In this document: positions 24,334 to 33,435 of the stretch, one piece after another
Layout of the letters: the number at the start of each line of letters is the position of its first letter
How positions within the stretch are numbered: position 1 is the stretch's first letter
From: Dolichospermum sp. LEGE 00240
GTDB taxonomy: Bacteria; Cyanobacteriota; Cyanobacteriia; Cyanobacteriales; Nostocaceae
DNA length: 64,000 bases
Assembly (NCBI RefSeq): GCF_015207875.1
Contig: NZ_JADEVZ010000006.1
Location: forward strand, 1-64,000
Reading direction: 5' to 3'
Program-made: the position numbers and the translations under genes
Notes under the pieces: generated by a model
Told to the model about the DNA's origin: nothing
Database searches by the model: none
What the model saw: only the letters and a program-made list of their open reading frames with translations

Positions 24334-25353
24334 ATGACAACTGCCGATCCAATCTTAATCAACAACTGGTACGTAGTCGCAAAGGTAGAAGATTGTAAAC
24401 CAGGAAGTATCACCACAGCTAGTTTGTTGGGAGTTAAATTGGTACTATGGCGCAGTGATGAACCTAATTCACCCATACAAGTATGGCAAGACTACTGCCC
24501 CCACCGAGGTGTGGCTCTGTCTATGGGAGAAATTGCGAATAATACCTTGGTTTGTGCGTATCACGGATGGAGATACAATGAAGCTGGTAAATGCGTACAG
24601 ATCCCGGCTCACCCTGACATGATACCCCCAGCAAGTGCGATCGCCAAGACCTATCATTGCCAGGAGCGCTACGGCTTAGTGTGGGTATGCTTAGGGAACC
24701 CTGTGAATGATATACCTGAGTTCCCCGAATGGGACGATCCAAATTATCACAAGACTTATACTAAGTCTTACTTGATTCAAGCTAGTGCGTTTCGTGTGAT
24801 GGATAATTCCTTAGATGTATCTCATTTTCCTTTTATTCATGACGGTTGGTTAGGCGATCGCAATTATACAAAAGTTGAAAACTTTGAGGTGAAACTAGAC
24901 AAAGATGGCCTGACTATGGGTAAGTATCAATTCCAGACATCAAGGATTGTCAGCCATATCGAAGATGACTCATGGGTTAATTGGTTCAGGCTTAGTCATC
25001 CTTTATGTCAATACTGCGTTTCCGAATCTCCTGAAATGCGGATTGTGGATTTGATGACCATCACACCGATTGATGAAGACAACAGCGTATTGCGGATGTT
25101 GATAACGTGGAACGGATCTCAAATGTTGGATTTTAAAACATTGGAGTCAAAGATGCTAACTGAATATGACGAAACAATAGAAGAAGATATTCGGATCCTA
25201 CATGCCCAACAGCCAGCGCGTTTACCACTGTTAACCCCAAAGCAGATAAACACGCAATGGTTGCCACAGGAAATTCATGTTCCATCAGATAAATGCACAG
25301 TCGCCTATCGTCGATGGCTAAAGGAACTAGGCGTAACTTATGGTGTTTGTTAA
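24334..25353 (+). CDS. sxtH: Rieske oxygenase SxtH
   Basis: A 339-aa Rieske non-haem iron oxygenase that hydroxylates C12 of the toxin skeleton, one of two sequential C12 oxidations shared with SxtT. The 2Fe-2S Rieske motif is CPH (Cys55, His57) and CAYH (Cys74, His77). The mononuclear iron site is in DVSHFPFIHD (Asp161 as bridge, His164 and His169). Start ATG 24334, preceded by AGGAG. It is a close paralogue of sxtT, from which it differs most around residues 195-250, the likely substrate-pocket region. Needs an external reductase; sxtV/sxtW are candidates. Confidence 0.92.
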   Translation: MTTADPILINNWYVVAKVEDCKPGSITTASLLGVKLVLWRSDEPNSPIQVWQDYCPHRGVALSMGEIANNTLVCAYHGWRYNEAGKCVQIPAHPDMIPPASAIAKTYHCQERYGLVWVCLGNPVNDIPEFPEWDDPNYHKTYTKSYLIQASAFRVMDNSLDVSHFPFIHDGWLGDRNYTKVENFEVKLDKDGLTMGKYQFQTSRIVSHIEDDSWVNWFRLSHPLCQYCVSESPEMRIVDLMTITPIDEDNSVLRMLITWNGSQMLDFKTLESKMLTEYDETIEEDIRILHAQQPARLPLLTPKQINTQWLPQEIHVPSDKCTVAYRRWLKELGVTYGVC

Positions 25354-25501
25354 CCTCAGTTGCATGGCACGAAGAAAACCCATAGTGTTTATTTTGTAGG
25401 CACTTTTAGCTTTTGTATATAAAAATTACCAAAAAACAAAATCAAGTACAAAGGGCAATTATTACATATCCCATGAGCAAAACGAAAATAAGGAGTGACT
25501 G

Positions 25502-26251
25502 ATGGCAGGTAAATTAGATGGAAAAGTAGCGATTATTACTGGAGCTTCCTCTGGTATTGGAGCGGCTACAGCCTTCGCCTTGGCTGCGGAGGGGGCAAAA
25601 GTCGCGATCGCCGCAAGACGTGCTGAATGTTTGGATGTACTAGCAAAACAGATCGCAGCCAGTGGCGGTCAGGCATTACCTATTGTTACAGATGTTACAA
25701 ATGAAGCTCAGGTAAATAACTTAGTCCAAAAGACCAATCGAGAACTTGGACATGTGGATATTCTGGTGAATAACGCAGGAATTGGTGTATTTGGTACAAT
25801 TGATACGGGGAATCCCGCAGACTGGAGACGAGCATTCGATGTGAATTTTCTAGGAGTTTTATATGCTATCCACGCAGTTTTACCTCTTCTCAAAGCCCAA
25901 AAATCCGGGCATATAGTCAATATATCTTCTGTCGATGGCAGGATAGCGCAAGCTGGTGCTGGAGTTTATAGTGCTACAAAATCGGGTGTCAATGCTCTTT
26001 CAGAAGCACTACGCCAAGAAGTGTATAAAGACAACATTCGCGTTACCATCATTGAACCAGGTTTAGTCCATACACCATTCATTGACTTAATTTCTGACCC
26101 CATCACCAAACAGCTTAGTGAAGAACAACTTCAGACAATAACACCTTTACAAAGTGAGGATATTGCCAGAGCTATAATCTACGCGGTGACACAACCCGAT
26201 CATGTGAATGTAAATGAAATTTTGATTCGACCAACTACAGAAGGTAATTAG
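25502..26251 (+). CDS. sxtU: Short-chain dehydrogenase/reductase SxtU
   Basis: A 249-aa NAD(P)-dependent classical SDR, proposed to reduce the terminal aldehyde to the C-13 hydroxymethyl that is later carbamoylated. It has TGASSGIG (about 13-20), the NNAG motif near 91, and the catalytic set: Ser in NISSVDG near 141 and YSATK near 155-159, followed by the IEPGLVHTPF segment. A ribosome site AAGGAG lies nine bases ahead of ATG 25502. Full length; 750 bp as in other clusters. Located 149 bp after sxtH. Confidence 0.94.
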   Translation: MAGKLDGKVAIITGASSGIGAATAFALAAEGAKVAIAARRAECLDVLAKQIAASGGQALPIVTDVTNEAQVNNLVQKTNRELGHVDILVNNAGIGVFGTIDTGNPADWRRAFDVNFLGVLYAIHAVLPLLKAQKSGHIVNISSVDGRIAQAGAGVYSATKSGVNALSEALRQEVYKDNIRVTIIEPGLVHTPFIDLISDPITKQLSEEQLQTITPLQSEDIARAIIYAVTQPDHVNVNEILIRPTTEGN

Positions 26252-26303
26252 AGATGTTTCTAAAATATGATACACATGTCCCAATTATCGGTTCCTAAAA
26301 AAA

Positions 26304-27044
26304 ATGAAAACAAACAAACATATAGCTATGTGGGCTTGTCCTAGAAGTCGTTCGACTGTCATTACTCGTGCTTTTGAGAATTTGGATGGATGTATTGTCT
26401 ATGATGAGCCTCTATTCGCCCCATCTGTCTTTATCACAACCTACACGAATATTAACAGTCGTACATTAGAAGAAGAAAACTTAAAGCAATTATTGGCGCA
26501 AAATAATTTTGAACCGGACATCAAGAAAGTTATAGAAAAAATAACTGGAAATTTACCGGACGGAAAATTATTCTCATTTCAAAAAATGATAACAGGTGAC
26601 TATAGATCTGAATTTGGAATAGATTGGGTAAAAAAACTAACTAACTTCTTTTTGATAAGGCATCCTCAAGATATTATTTTGTCTTTCGATATAGCGGAGA
26701 AAAAGACAGGTATTACAGAACCATTCACACAACAAATGATTGGGATGAAAACACTTTATCAAGTTTTCCAACAGATTGAACTTATTACAGGACAAACACC
26801 TTTAGTTATTCACTCAGATGATATAATTAAAAACCCTCCTTCTGCTTTGGAATGGCTGTGTAAAAACTTAGAGCTTGCATTTGATAAAAGGATGCTGACA
26901 TGGAAAGCAAATCTAGAAGATTCCAATTATTTATTGTATAAACAATTATTTGCTAATTCTGAGTTTAGCAGTTCAGAAGCATGGTTTGAAACTTTAAGAT
27001 TGTCCCAAACCAAACATTTCTCCCCTATGAAAAGAAGGAGATAA
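26304..27044 (+). CDS. sxtN: Sulfotransferase SxtN, frameshifted near its C-terminus
   Basis: PAPS-dependent sulfotransferase that would sulfate the carbamoyl nitrogen (GTX5/C-toxin type products). The PAPS-binding loop ACPRSRSTVITRAF (about 11-24) and the 3'-phosphate motif LIRHPQDIILSFD (about 114-126) are intact. After the C-run at 27022-27025 the frame ends quickly at 27044, while the +2 frame continues from TAT 27026 as YEKKEIKLPDHL through about 40 residues to a stop at 27146-27148. Restoring one C (C4 to C5) would give one frame of about 281 aa, near the known SxtN length. So the last 35-40 residues are replaced, and the enzyme may be inactive, or this may be a sequencing error. Confidence 0.85.
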   Translation: MKTNKHIAMWACPRSRSTVITRAFENLDGCIVYDEPLFAPSVFITTYTNINSRTLEEENLKQLLAQNNFEPDIKKVIEKITGNLPDGKLFSFQKMITGDYRSEFGIDWVKKLTNFFLIRHPQDIILSFDIAEKKTGITEPFTQQMIGMKTLYQVFQQIELITGQTPLVIHSDDIIKNPPSALEWLCKNLELAFDKRMLTWKANLEDSNYLLYKQLFANSEFSSSEAWFETLRLSQTKHFSPMKRRR

Positions 27045-27270
27045 AATTACCAGATCACTTAATACCTCTGCTAGATGAATCCATTCCTTACTATGAAAAA
27101 CTCTTACAGCATTGTCATAGTTTTGAATGGTCAGAACACCGAGTTTGATCATAACCGTTCAGACAGGGAATAAAAACGCAATTAGGGAGATATGAACAAT
27201 AAAATATCCAGCCGTGTAAACTCCAGTGAATAATGATATATATGCTATTTATCGATTAGGAAAACAACTT

Positions 27271-28404
27271 ATGACCAATCAAAATAACCAAGAATTAGAG
27301 AACAATTTACCAATCGCCAAGCAGCCATGTCCCGTCAATTCTTATAATGAGTGGGACGCGCTTGAGGAAGTCATTGTTGGCAGTGTTGAAGGTGCAATGT
27401 TACCTGCCCTAGAACCAATCAACAAATGGACATTCCCTCCTGAAGAATTGGAATCTGCCCAAAAGGTACTCTCTGAGACAGGAGGAATTCCCTATCCACC
27501 GGAGATGATTGCATTAGCACACAAAGAACTAAATGAATTTATTCACATTCTTGAAGCAGAAGGAGTCAAAGTTCGTCGAGTCAACCCTGTAGATTTCTCT
27601 GCCCCCTTCTCCACACCAGCTTGGCAAGTAGGAAGTGGTTTTTGTGCCGCCAATCCTCGTGATGTTTTTTTGGTGATTGGCAATGAGATTATTGAAGCAC
27701 CAATGGCAGATCGCAACCGCTATTTTGAAACCTGGGCGTATCGAAAGCTGCTCAAGGAATATTTTCAGGCAGGGGCTAAGTGGACTGCAGCACCGAAGCC
27801 ACAATTATTGGACGCACAGTATGACTTAAATTTCCAGTTTCCTCAAACAGAGGAGCCGTCGCGCTTTGTCGTTGCAGAGTTTGAACCAACTTTTGATGCA
27901 GCAGATTTTGTGCGCTGCGGACGGGATATTTTTGGTCAAAAAAGTCATGTCACTAATAGGTTGGGCATAGAGTGGTTACAACGCCACCTGGAAGACGAAT
28001 ACCGTATTCACATTATTGAATCGCATTGTCCAGAAGCACTGCACATTGATACCACCTTAATGCCTCTTGCTCCCGGCAAAATACTAGTTAACCCAGAATT
28101 TGTAGATGTTAATAAATTGCCAAAAATCCTGAAAAGCTGGGACATTTTGGTTGCACCTTACCCCAACCATATCCCCCAGAACCAGCTGAGATTAGTCAGT
28201 GAATGGGCAGGGTTGAATGTACTGATGTTAGATGAAGAGCGAGTCATTGTAGAAAAAAACCAGGAGCCGATGATCAAAGCACTCAAAGATTGGGGATTTA
28301 AGCCTATTGTTTGCTCGTTTGAAAGCTACTATCCCTTTTTAGGCTCATTTCACTGTGCAACGTTAGATGTTCGCCGACGCGGAACTCTCCAGTCCTATTT
28401 TTAA
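27271..28404 (+). CDS. sxtG: Amidinotransferase SxtG
   Basis: Transfers the amidino group of arginine to the alpha-amino group of the SxtA product, making the second guanidine of saxitoxin. The 377-aa protein is a glycine/inosamine-type amidinotransferase; the catalytic cysteine lies in SFHCATLDVRR near residue 362 and the histidine in EALHIDTTL near 255, with the FEPTFDAADFVRCG segment near 210-224. Start ATG 27271, which gives the 1134 bp of known sxtG and has AGGA 11 bases upstream; the GTG at 27226 is less likely. Complete. About 120 bp lie between the ancestral sxtN stop and this gene. Confidence 0.96.
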   Translation: MTNQNNQELENNLPIAKQPCPVNSYNEWDALEEVIVGSVEGAMLPALEPINKWTFPPEELESAQKVLSETGGIPYPPEMIALAHKELNEFIHILEAEGVKVRRVNPVDFSAPFSTPAWQVGSGFCAANPRDVFLVIGNEIIEAPMADRNRYFETWAYRKLLKEYFQAGAKWTAAPKPQLLDAQYDLNFQFPQTEEPSRFVVAEFEPTFDAADFVRCGRDIFGQKSHVTNRLGIEWLQRHLEDEYRIHIIESHCPEALHIDTTLMPLAPGKILVNPEFVDVNKLPKILKSWDILVAPYPNHIPQNQLRLVSEWAGLNVLMLDEERVIVEKNQEPMIKALKDWGFKPIVCSFESYYPFLGSFHCATLDVRRRGTLQSYF

Positions 28405-28465
28405 TGTTTATTTTAATTATCGTTTCACAAGAGTGACATAGAGTGGTAAAACTTAGGAGACAATT

Positions 28466-29485
28466 ATGACAAATGCCGACCTAATCTTAATCAACGACTG
28501 GTACGTAGTCGCCAACGGAGAAGATTGTAAACCAGGAAGTATCACCACAGCTAGTTTGTTAGGAGTTAAGTTGGTACTATGGCGCAGTCATGAACAGAAT
28601 TCACCCATACAGGTATGGCAAGACCACTGTCCCCACCGAGGTGTGGCTCTGTCTATGGGAGAAATTGCGAATAATACTTTGGTTTGTGCTTATCACGGAT
28701 GGAGATACAATGAAGCTGGTAAATGCGTACAGATCCCGGCTCACCCTGACATGGTACCCCCAGCAAATGCACAAGCCAAGACCTATCATTGCCAGGAACG
28801 CTACGGCTTAGTGTGGGTCTGTTTAGGGAACCCTGTGAATGATATACCTTCATTCCCCGAATGGGATGATCCGAATTATCACAAGACTTGTACTAAGTCT
28901 CACTTGATCCAATCTAGTGCATTTCGTGTGATGGATAATTTCATAGATGTATCTCATTTTCCTTTTGTCCACGATGGCGGGTTAGGCGATCACAACCACG
29001 CACAAGTTGAAGACTTTGAGGTGAAAGTAGACAAAGATGGTATTACTATGGGTAACCTTCAACTCCAGATGCCAAGGTTCAACAGCAGTATCAAATATGA
29101 CTTATGGACTCTTTGGCAAAGGATCAGTCACCCTTTATGTCAATACTACATTGCGGAATCCTCTGGAATTCGGACGGCGGATTTGATGCTGGTAACACCG
29201 ATTGATGAAGACAACAGCTTGGTGCGGATGTTGATCACGTGGAACTGCCCTGAAATTTCGGACTTTAAAACATTGGAGTCAAAGCTACTAGCCGAATTTG
29301 ACGAAACAGTAGAACAAGATATTCCGATCATATATTCCCAACAACCAGCGCGTTTACCACTGTTACTGCCAAAGCAGATAAACACGCAATGGTTGTCACA
29401 GGAAATCCATGTGCCATCAGATCGCTGCACAGTCGCCTATCGTCGATGGCTAAAGGAACTAGGCGTAACTTATGGTGTTTGTTAA
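28466..29485 (+). CDS. sxtT: Rieske oxygenase SxtT
   Basis: A 339-aa Rieske oxygenase shown in other strains to hydroxylate C12 of saxitoxinol-type precursors, completing the hydrated ketone. It keeps CPH and CAYH for the 2Fe-2S cluster (Cys55, His57, Cys74, His77) and DVSHFPFVHD for the mononuclear iron. The N-terminal 160 and C-terminal 45 residues are nearly the same as SxtH, while residues 195-250 differ strongly. The similarity extends about 20 bp upstream of the start and 12 bp downstream of the stop. AGGAG precedes ATG 28466. Lies between sxtG and sxtM in the rightward operon. Confidence 0.94.
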   Translation: MTNADLILINDWYVVANGEDCKPGSITTASLLGVKLVLWRSHEQNSPIQVWQDHCPHRGVALSMGEIANNTLVCAYHGWRYNEAGKCVQIPAHPDMVPPANAQAKTYHCQERYGLVWVCLGNPVNDIPSFPEWDDPNYHKTCTKSHLIQSSAFRVMDNFIDVSHFPFVHDGGLGDHNHAQVEDFEVKVDKDGITMGNLQLQMPRFNSSIKYDLWTLWQRISHPLCQYYIAESSGIRTADLMLVTPIDEDNSLVRMLITWNCPEISDFKTLESKLLAEFDETVEQDIPIIYSQQPARLPLLLPKQINTQWLSQEIHVPSDRCTVAYRRWLKELGVTYGVC

Positions 29486-29531
29486 CCTCAGTTGCATTGA
29501 GTGTATTAAATAAACGCAAGATATTCAAGAT

Positions 29532-30989
29532 ATGACAAATCCCCAAATAAGATTGGCAGAAATAACATCAAAAGGATATAAGTCAGCAATTATATCAGAA
29601 GCACGAGTCAGCCTACAATTGGCAATTCCCTTAGTCATTTCGCAAATGTGCGAAACGGGTATTTATACAGTGAATGCAGTCATGATGGGTTTACTTGGTA
29701 CACAAGTTTTGGCTGGTGGTGCTTTGGGTTCGCTCGCTTTTTTGAATTTCTTATTTACCTGCTATGGTATTACCTCAGCAGGAGGAGCACAAGCAGCCGA
29801 GGCTTTTGGGGCAAACAAAATAGATCAAGTTAGTCGTATTGCTTCTGGACAAATATGGCTAGCAGTTGCCTTGTCTTTACCTGCAATGCTTCTGCTTTGG
29901 CACGGCGATACTATATTGCTGCTGTTAGGTCAACAAGAAAGCACTGTATTACTGGCAAAAATCTATTTACAGACAATTGTGTGGGGCTTTCCTGCTGCAC
30001 TTGGTCTTCTCATATTAAGAGGCATAGGCTCTGCTGTCAACGTCCCCCAATTGATGACTGTCATTATGCTGGCTGGGCTAATATTGAATGCCTCTGCAGA
30101 TTATGTCTTAATGTTCGGTAAATTTGGTCTTCCTCAACTTGGTTTAGTGGGAATAGGCTGGGCAACTGTTCTGGTTTTTTGGGTTAGTTTTATAGCGGGA
30201 GTTATCTTACTTATTTTCTCCCCAAAAGTTAGAGATTATCAACTTTTCCGCTATATGCATCAGTTTGATAAACAGACGTTTGTCAAAATTTTTCAAACTG
30301 GATGGCCCATGGGGATTCAATGGGCGTCAGAAACATCACTATTGAACGTCTCAGCTTGGCTAGCAGGATATTTAGGAACAGTAACATTAGCAGCCCATGA
30401 GATTGCAGCCCAAACAGCAGAGATGGCGATGGTGATACCACTCGGAGTCGGCAATGTTGCTGTCATGAGAGTAGCTCAGACCCTGGGAGAAAAAAAACCG
30501 TTGGGTGCAAGAAGGGCAGCATCAATTGGGATTACGATTGGTGCCATTTTTGCGAGTGCTGCGGCACTCATTTTCTGGTTGCTTCCCTATCAAATCGCGG
30601 GAATTTATTTAAATATAAACAATCCAGAGAATATCGAAGCAATTAATACAGCAACTTCTTTTCTCGCTTTGTCGGGATTATTCCAAATTTTTTACAGTAT
30701 TCAAATGATTACTGTTGGAGCTTTGATAGGGTTGCAAGATACGTTCGTTCCAGTGTTAATGAACTTAGTTGTCTGGGTTCTTGGCTTGGCAGGAAGCTAT
30801 TTCATGGCAATCATTTTAGGTTGGGGAGGTATCGGTATCTGGTTAGGTATGGTTTTGAGTCCACTCCTATCTGGAGTCATTTTAATGGTTCGTTTTTATC
30901 AAATGATTGCCCATAAGATTGCCAATAGTAATAACGGGGAAGAGAGTCAAATTATACCCGCCGAAAAGGTGTTGAAATGCATATCTTAG
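29532..30989 (+). CDS. sxtM: MATE family toxin exporter SxtM
   Basis: A 485-aa multidrug and toxin extrusion (MATE, NorM-like) transporter with about 12 membrane helices in two homologous halves, using a Na+ or H+ gradient; in sxt clusters it is thought to export saxitoxin cations. Characteristic segments: PLVISQMCETGIYTVNAVMMGLLG near 35-58 and, in the second half, AAHEIAAQTAEMAMVIPLGVGNVAVMRVAQTLG near 287-320. The stop overlaps the sxtI start by 13 bases, so the two are co-translated. Only one MATE gene is present here, whereas the T3 cluster has two (sxtF and sxtM); I name it for its place beside sxtI and sxtT. Confidence 0.92.
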   Translation: MTNPQIRLAEITSKGYKSAIISEARVSLQLAIPLVISQMCETGIYTVNAVMMGLLGTQVLAGGALGSLAFLNFLFTCYGITSAGGAQAAEAFGANKIDQVSRIASGQIWLAVALSLPAMLLLWHGDTILLLLGQQESTVLLAKIYLQTIVWGFPAALGLLILRGIGSAVNVPQLMTVIMLAGLILNASADYVLMFGKFGLPQLGLVGIGWATVLVFWVSFIAGVILLIFSPKVRDYQLFRYMHQFDKQTFVKIFQTGWPMGIQWASETSLLNVSAWLAGYLGTVTLAAHEIAAQTAEMAMVIPLGVGNVAVMRVAQTLGEKKPLGARRAASIGITIGAIFASAAALIFWLLPYQIAGIYLNINNPENIEAINTATSFLALSGLFQIFYSIQMITVGALIGLQDTFVPVLMNLVVWVLGLAGSYFMAIILGWGGIGIWLGMVLSPLLSGVILMVRFYQMIAHKIANSNNGEESQIIPAEKVLKCIS

Positions 30990-32815
30990 GAATTTCAGCT
31001 TACTACCACGATAGCGCTGCCGCTATGGTTGTCGATGGCGAAATCGTTGCCGCAGCCCAGGAAGAACGTTTTTCAAGACGAAAGCACGATGCTAGTTTTC
31101 CTATTGGAGCGATCGCTTACTGTCTAAAACAAGCAGGAACCAAGTTACAACATATCGATCAAATTGTTTTTTACGACAAGCCATTAGTCAAGTTTGAGCG
31201 ATTGTTGGAAACCTATTTAGCCCATGCGCCAAAAGGATTTAGCTCGTTTATCACAGCCATGCCAATCTGGCTAAAAGAAAAGCTTTACCTAAAAACAATC
31301 CTAAAAAAAGAATTGGCACTCTTGGGGGAGTGCAAAACTTCTCAATTGCCGCCTCTATTATTTACCTCACATCACCAAGCCCATGCGGCTTCTGCTTTTT
31401 TTCCCAGTCCTTTTGAGCGTGCTGCCGTTTTGTGCTTAGATGGTGTAGGAGAGTGGGCAACCACCTCCGTTTGGATGGGATTGGGGCATCAACTCACACC
31501 CCAATGGGAAATTCATTTTCCCCACTCCCTCGGTTTGCTTTATTCAGCCTTTACCTACTACACCGGATTCAAAGTTAACTCAGGTGAGTATAAACTTATG
31601 GGTTTAGCTCCCTACGGCGAACCCAAATATGTAGACCAAATTCTCAACCATCTGTTGGATCTCAAAGAAGATGGCACTTTTCGGTTGAACATGGACTACT
31701 TCAACTACACGGTTGGGTTAACCATGACCAATCATAAGTTCCACAATCTGTTTGGGGAACCACCACGCCAAGCAGAAGGAAAAATCACCCAAAGAGAAAT
31801 GGATCTAGCCAGTTCCATCCAGAAGGTGACTGAAGAAGTGGTACTGCGTTTGGCGAAAACTGTCAAAAAAGAACTGGGTGCAGAGTATCTATGTTTAGCA
31901 GGTGGTGTCGCCCTCAATTGCGTAGCCAACGGACGAATTCTGCGAGAAAGTGACTTCAAAGATATTTGGATTCAACCCGCAGCCGGAGATGCAGGTGGTG
32001 CAGTCGGAGCAGCATTAGCGATTTGGCATGAATACCATGCCAAACCCCGCATTCCAACAGCAGGCGATCGCATGAAGGGTTCTTATCTTGGACCTAGCTT
32101 TAGTGAAGCTGAGATTCTCGAGTATCTCAACTCTGCTAATATACCTTACCAGCGACTCGCTGATAGCGAACTTATGCCTCGCCTCGCAGAAATTTTAGAA
32201 CAGGGAAATGTTGTTGGCTGGTTTTCTGGGCGAATGGAGTTTGGTCCGCGTGCTTTGGGGAGTCGTTCGATTATTGGCGATTCACGGAGTCCCAAAATGC
32301 AATCGGTCATGAACCTGAAAATTAAATATCGTGAGTCCTTCCGCCCGTTTGCTCCTTCAGTCTTGGCTGAGCGAGTCTCCGACTACTTCGATCTTGATCG
32401 TCCTAGTCCTTATATGCTACTGGTAGCACCAATCAAAGAGAATCTGCACATTCCCATGACACAAGAGCAACAGCAGCTATTTGGGATCGAGAAGCTGAAT
32501 GTTCCTCGTTCCCAAATTCCTGCGGTCACTCATGTTGATTACTCAGCTCGTATTCAGACAGTTCACAAAGAAACCAATCCTCGTTACTATGAGTTAATTC
32601 GTCATTTTGAGGCACGAACTGGTTGTGCTGTCTTGGTCAATACTTCGTTTAATGTACGCGGCGAACCAATTGTTTGTACCCCCGAAGATGCTTATCGATG
32701 CTTTATGAGAACTGAAATGGACTATTTGGTTATGGAGAATTTCTTGTTGGTCAAATCTGAACAGCCACAGGGAAATAGTGATGAGTCGTGGCAACAAGAA
32801 TTCGAGTTAGATTAA
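30977..32815 (+). CDS. sxtI: O-carbamoyltransferase SxtI
   Basis: Uses carbamoyl phosphate and ATP to put the carbamoyl group on the toxin's C13 hydroxyl. The 612-aa protein is of the NodU/CmcH/TobZ family: an N-terminal Kae1-like domain (ILGISAYYHDSAAAMVVDGEI at 3-23; metal-site HHQAHAASAFF near 135; GVGEWATTSVW near 158; GGVALNCVANG near 313) and a C-terminal domain (from about 370) with GRMEFGPRALGSRSI near 417 and NTSFNVRGEPIV near 555. Full length, 1839 bp as in T3. Starts within the end of sxtM. It is followed by sxtJ, sxtK and sxtL, a set often found together with such carbamoyltransferases in other bacteria. Confidence 0.97.
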   Translation: MHILGISAYYHDSAAAMVVDGEIVAAAQEERFSRRKHDASFPIGAIAYCLKQAGTKLQHIDQIVFYDKPLVKFERLLETYLAHAPKGFSSFITAMPIWLKEKLYLKTILKKELALLGECKTSQLPPLLFTSHHQAHAASAFFPSPFERAAVLCLDGVGEWATTSVWMGLGHQLTPQWEIHFPHSLGLLYSAFTYYTGFKVNSGEYKLMGLAPYGEPKYVDQILNHLLDLKEDGTFRLNMDYFNYTVGLTMTNHKFHNLFGEPPRQAEGKITQREMDLASSIQKVTEEVVLRLAKTVKKELGAEYLCLAGGVALNCVANGRILRESDFKDIWIQPAAGDAGGAVGAALAIWHEYHAKPRIPTAGDRMKGSYLGPSFSEAEILEYLNSANIPYQRLADSELMPRLAEILEQGNVVGWFSGRMEFGPRALGSRSIIGDSRSPKMQSVMNLKIKYRESFRPFAPSVLAERVSDYFDLDRPSPYMLLVAPIKENLHIPMTQEQQQLFGIEKLNVPRSQIPAVTHVDYSARIQTVHKETNPRYYELIRHFEARTGCAVLVNTSFNVRGEPIVCTPEDAYRCFMRTEMDYLVMENFLLVKSEQPQGNSDESWQQEFELD

Positions 32816-32856
32816 CTCAGGAGTGAATATTTCCCACAAAAAAGTAGTAAATAAAG

Positions 32857-33261
32857 ATGGAACAGATAAAGGAACTTGACCAAAAAGGATTGCGTGAATT
32901 TGGACTGATTGGCGGTTCCATAGTGGCAGTTTTATTTGGCTTTTTACTACCAGTTATACGCCATCATTCCTTGTCAGTTATCCCTTGGGTTATTGCAGTA
33001 ATTCTCTGGATTTGGGCAATAATCGCACCCGCAACTTTAAATTTTGTTTACAAAAACTGGATGAGGATTGGACTTGTTTTAGGTTGGATACAAACACGAA
33101 TTATTTTAGGGGTTTTATTTTACATAATGATTACCCCAATAGGATTGATGAAGCGGCTTTTGAATCAAGCTCCAATGATGCGAAGCTTAGATCCAGAGTT
33201 GCCCACTTATCGCCAATTGAGCAAGTTAAGAACTACAGAAAGTATGGAGAAACCATTCTAA
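32857..33261 (+). CDS. sxtJ: SxtJ family membrane protein
   Basis: A 134-aa protein with three hydrophobic segments (about 17-37, 43-65 and 75-100) and a polar C-terminal tail with SLDPELPTYRQLS. It belongs to the SxtJ family, found beside carbamoyltransferases in many bacteria; its role is not known, perhaps anchoring or assisting SxtI at the membrane. It starts 42 bases after sxtI, with weak ribosome site, and its TAA overlaps the sxtK ATG by one base (TAATG). No catalytic motif is visible. Confidence 0.88.
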   Translation: MEQIKELDQKGLREFGLIGGSIVAVLFGFLLPVIRHHSLSVIPWVIAVILWIWAIIAPATLNFVYKNWMRIGLVLGWIQTRIILGVLFYIMITPIGLMKRLLNQAPMMRSLDPELPTYRQLSKLRTTESMEKPF

Positions 33262-33425
33262 TGCTAAAAGACACTTTAGATTTTCTTAAAGACATTGGCG
33301 GATTTATTAAAGAACGAAAAAACTACTTGTTGATTCCCCTGATTTTCACACTGGTATCCTTGGGGGCGCTAATTGTGTTCGCTCAATCTTCTGCGATTGC
33401 GCCGTTCATTTACACTCTTTTTTAA
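33261..33425 (+). CDS. sxtK: Small single-span membrane protein SxtK
   Basis: A 54-aa protein, missed by length filters, with an amphipathic start (MLKDTLDFLKDIGGFIKERK) and one membrane helix (about 23-45). It is of the DUF5989 family, typically encoded between an SxtJ-like gene and a GDSL/SGNH hydrolase gene next to a carbamoyltransferase. At 165 bp it has exactly the length I recall for T3 sxtK. It overlaps sxtJ by one base and ends ten bases before sxtL. Function unknown; co-conservation suggests a complex with SxtI/SxtJ. Confidence 0.88.
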   Translation: MLKDTLDFLKDIGGFIKERKNYLLIPLIFTLVSLGALIVFAQSSAIAPFIYTLF

Positions 33426-33435
33426 AAATTGCCAT

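Noticed and set aside
32985-33425. A 146-codon frame overlapping sxtJ and sxtK
   Set aside because: Its first part is out of frame with the hydrophobic SxtJ protein, and only its end equals SxtK. The two family-matching genes joined by TAATG explain the region better.
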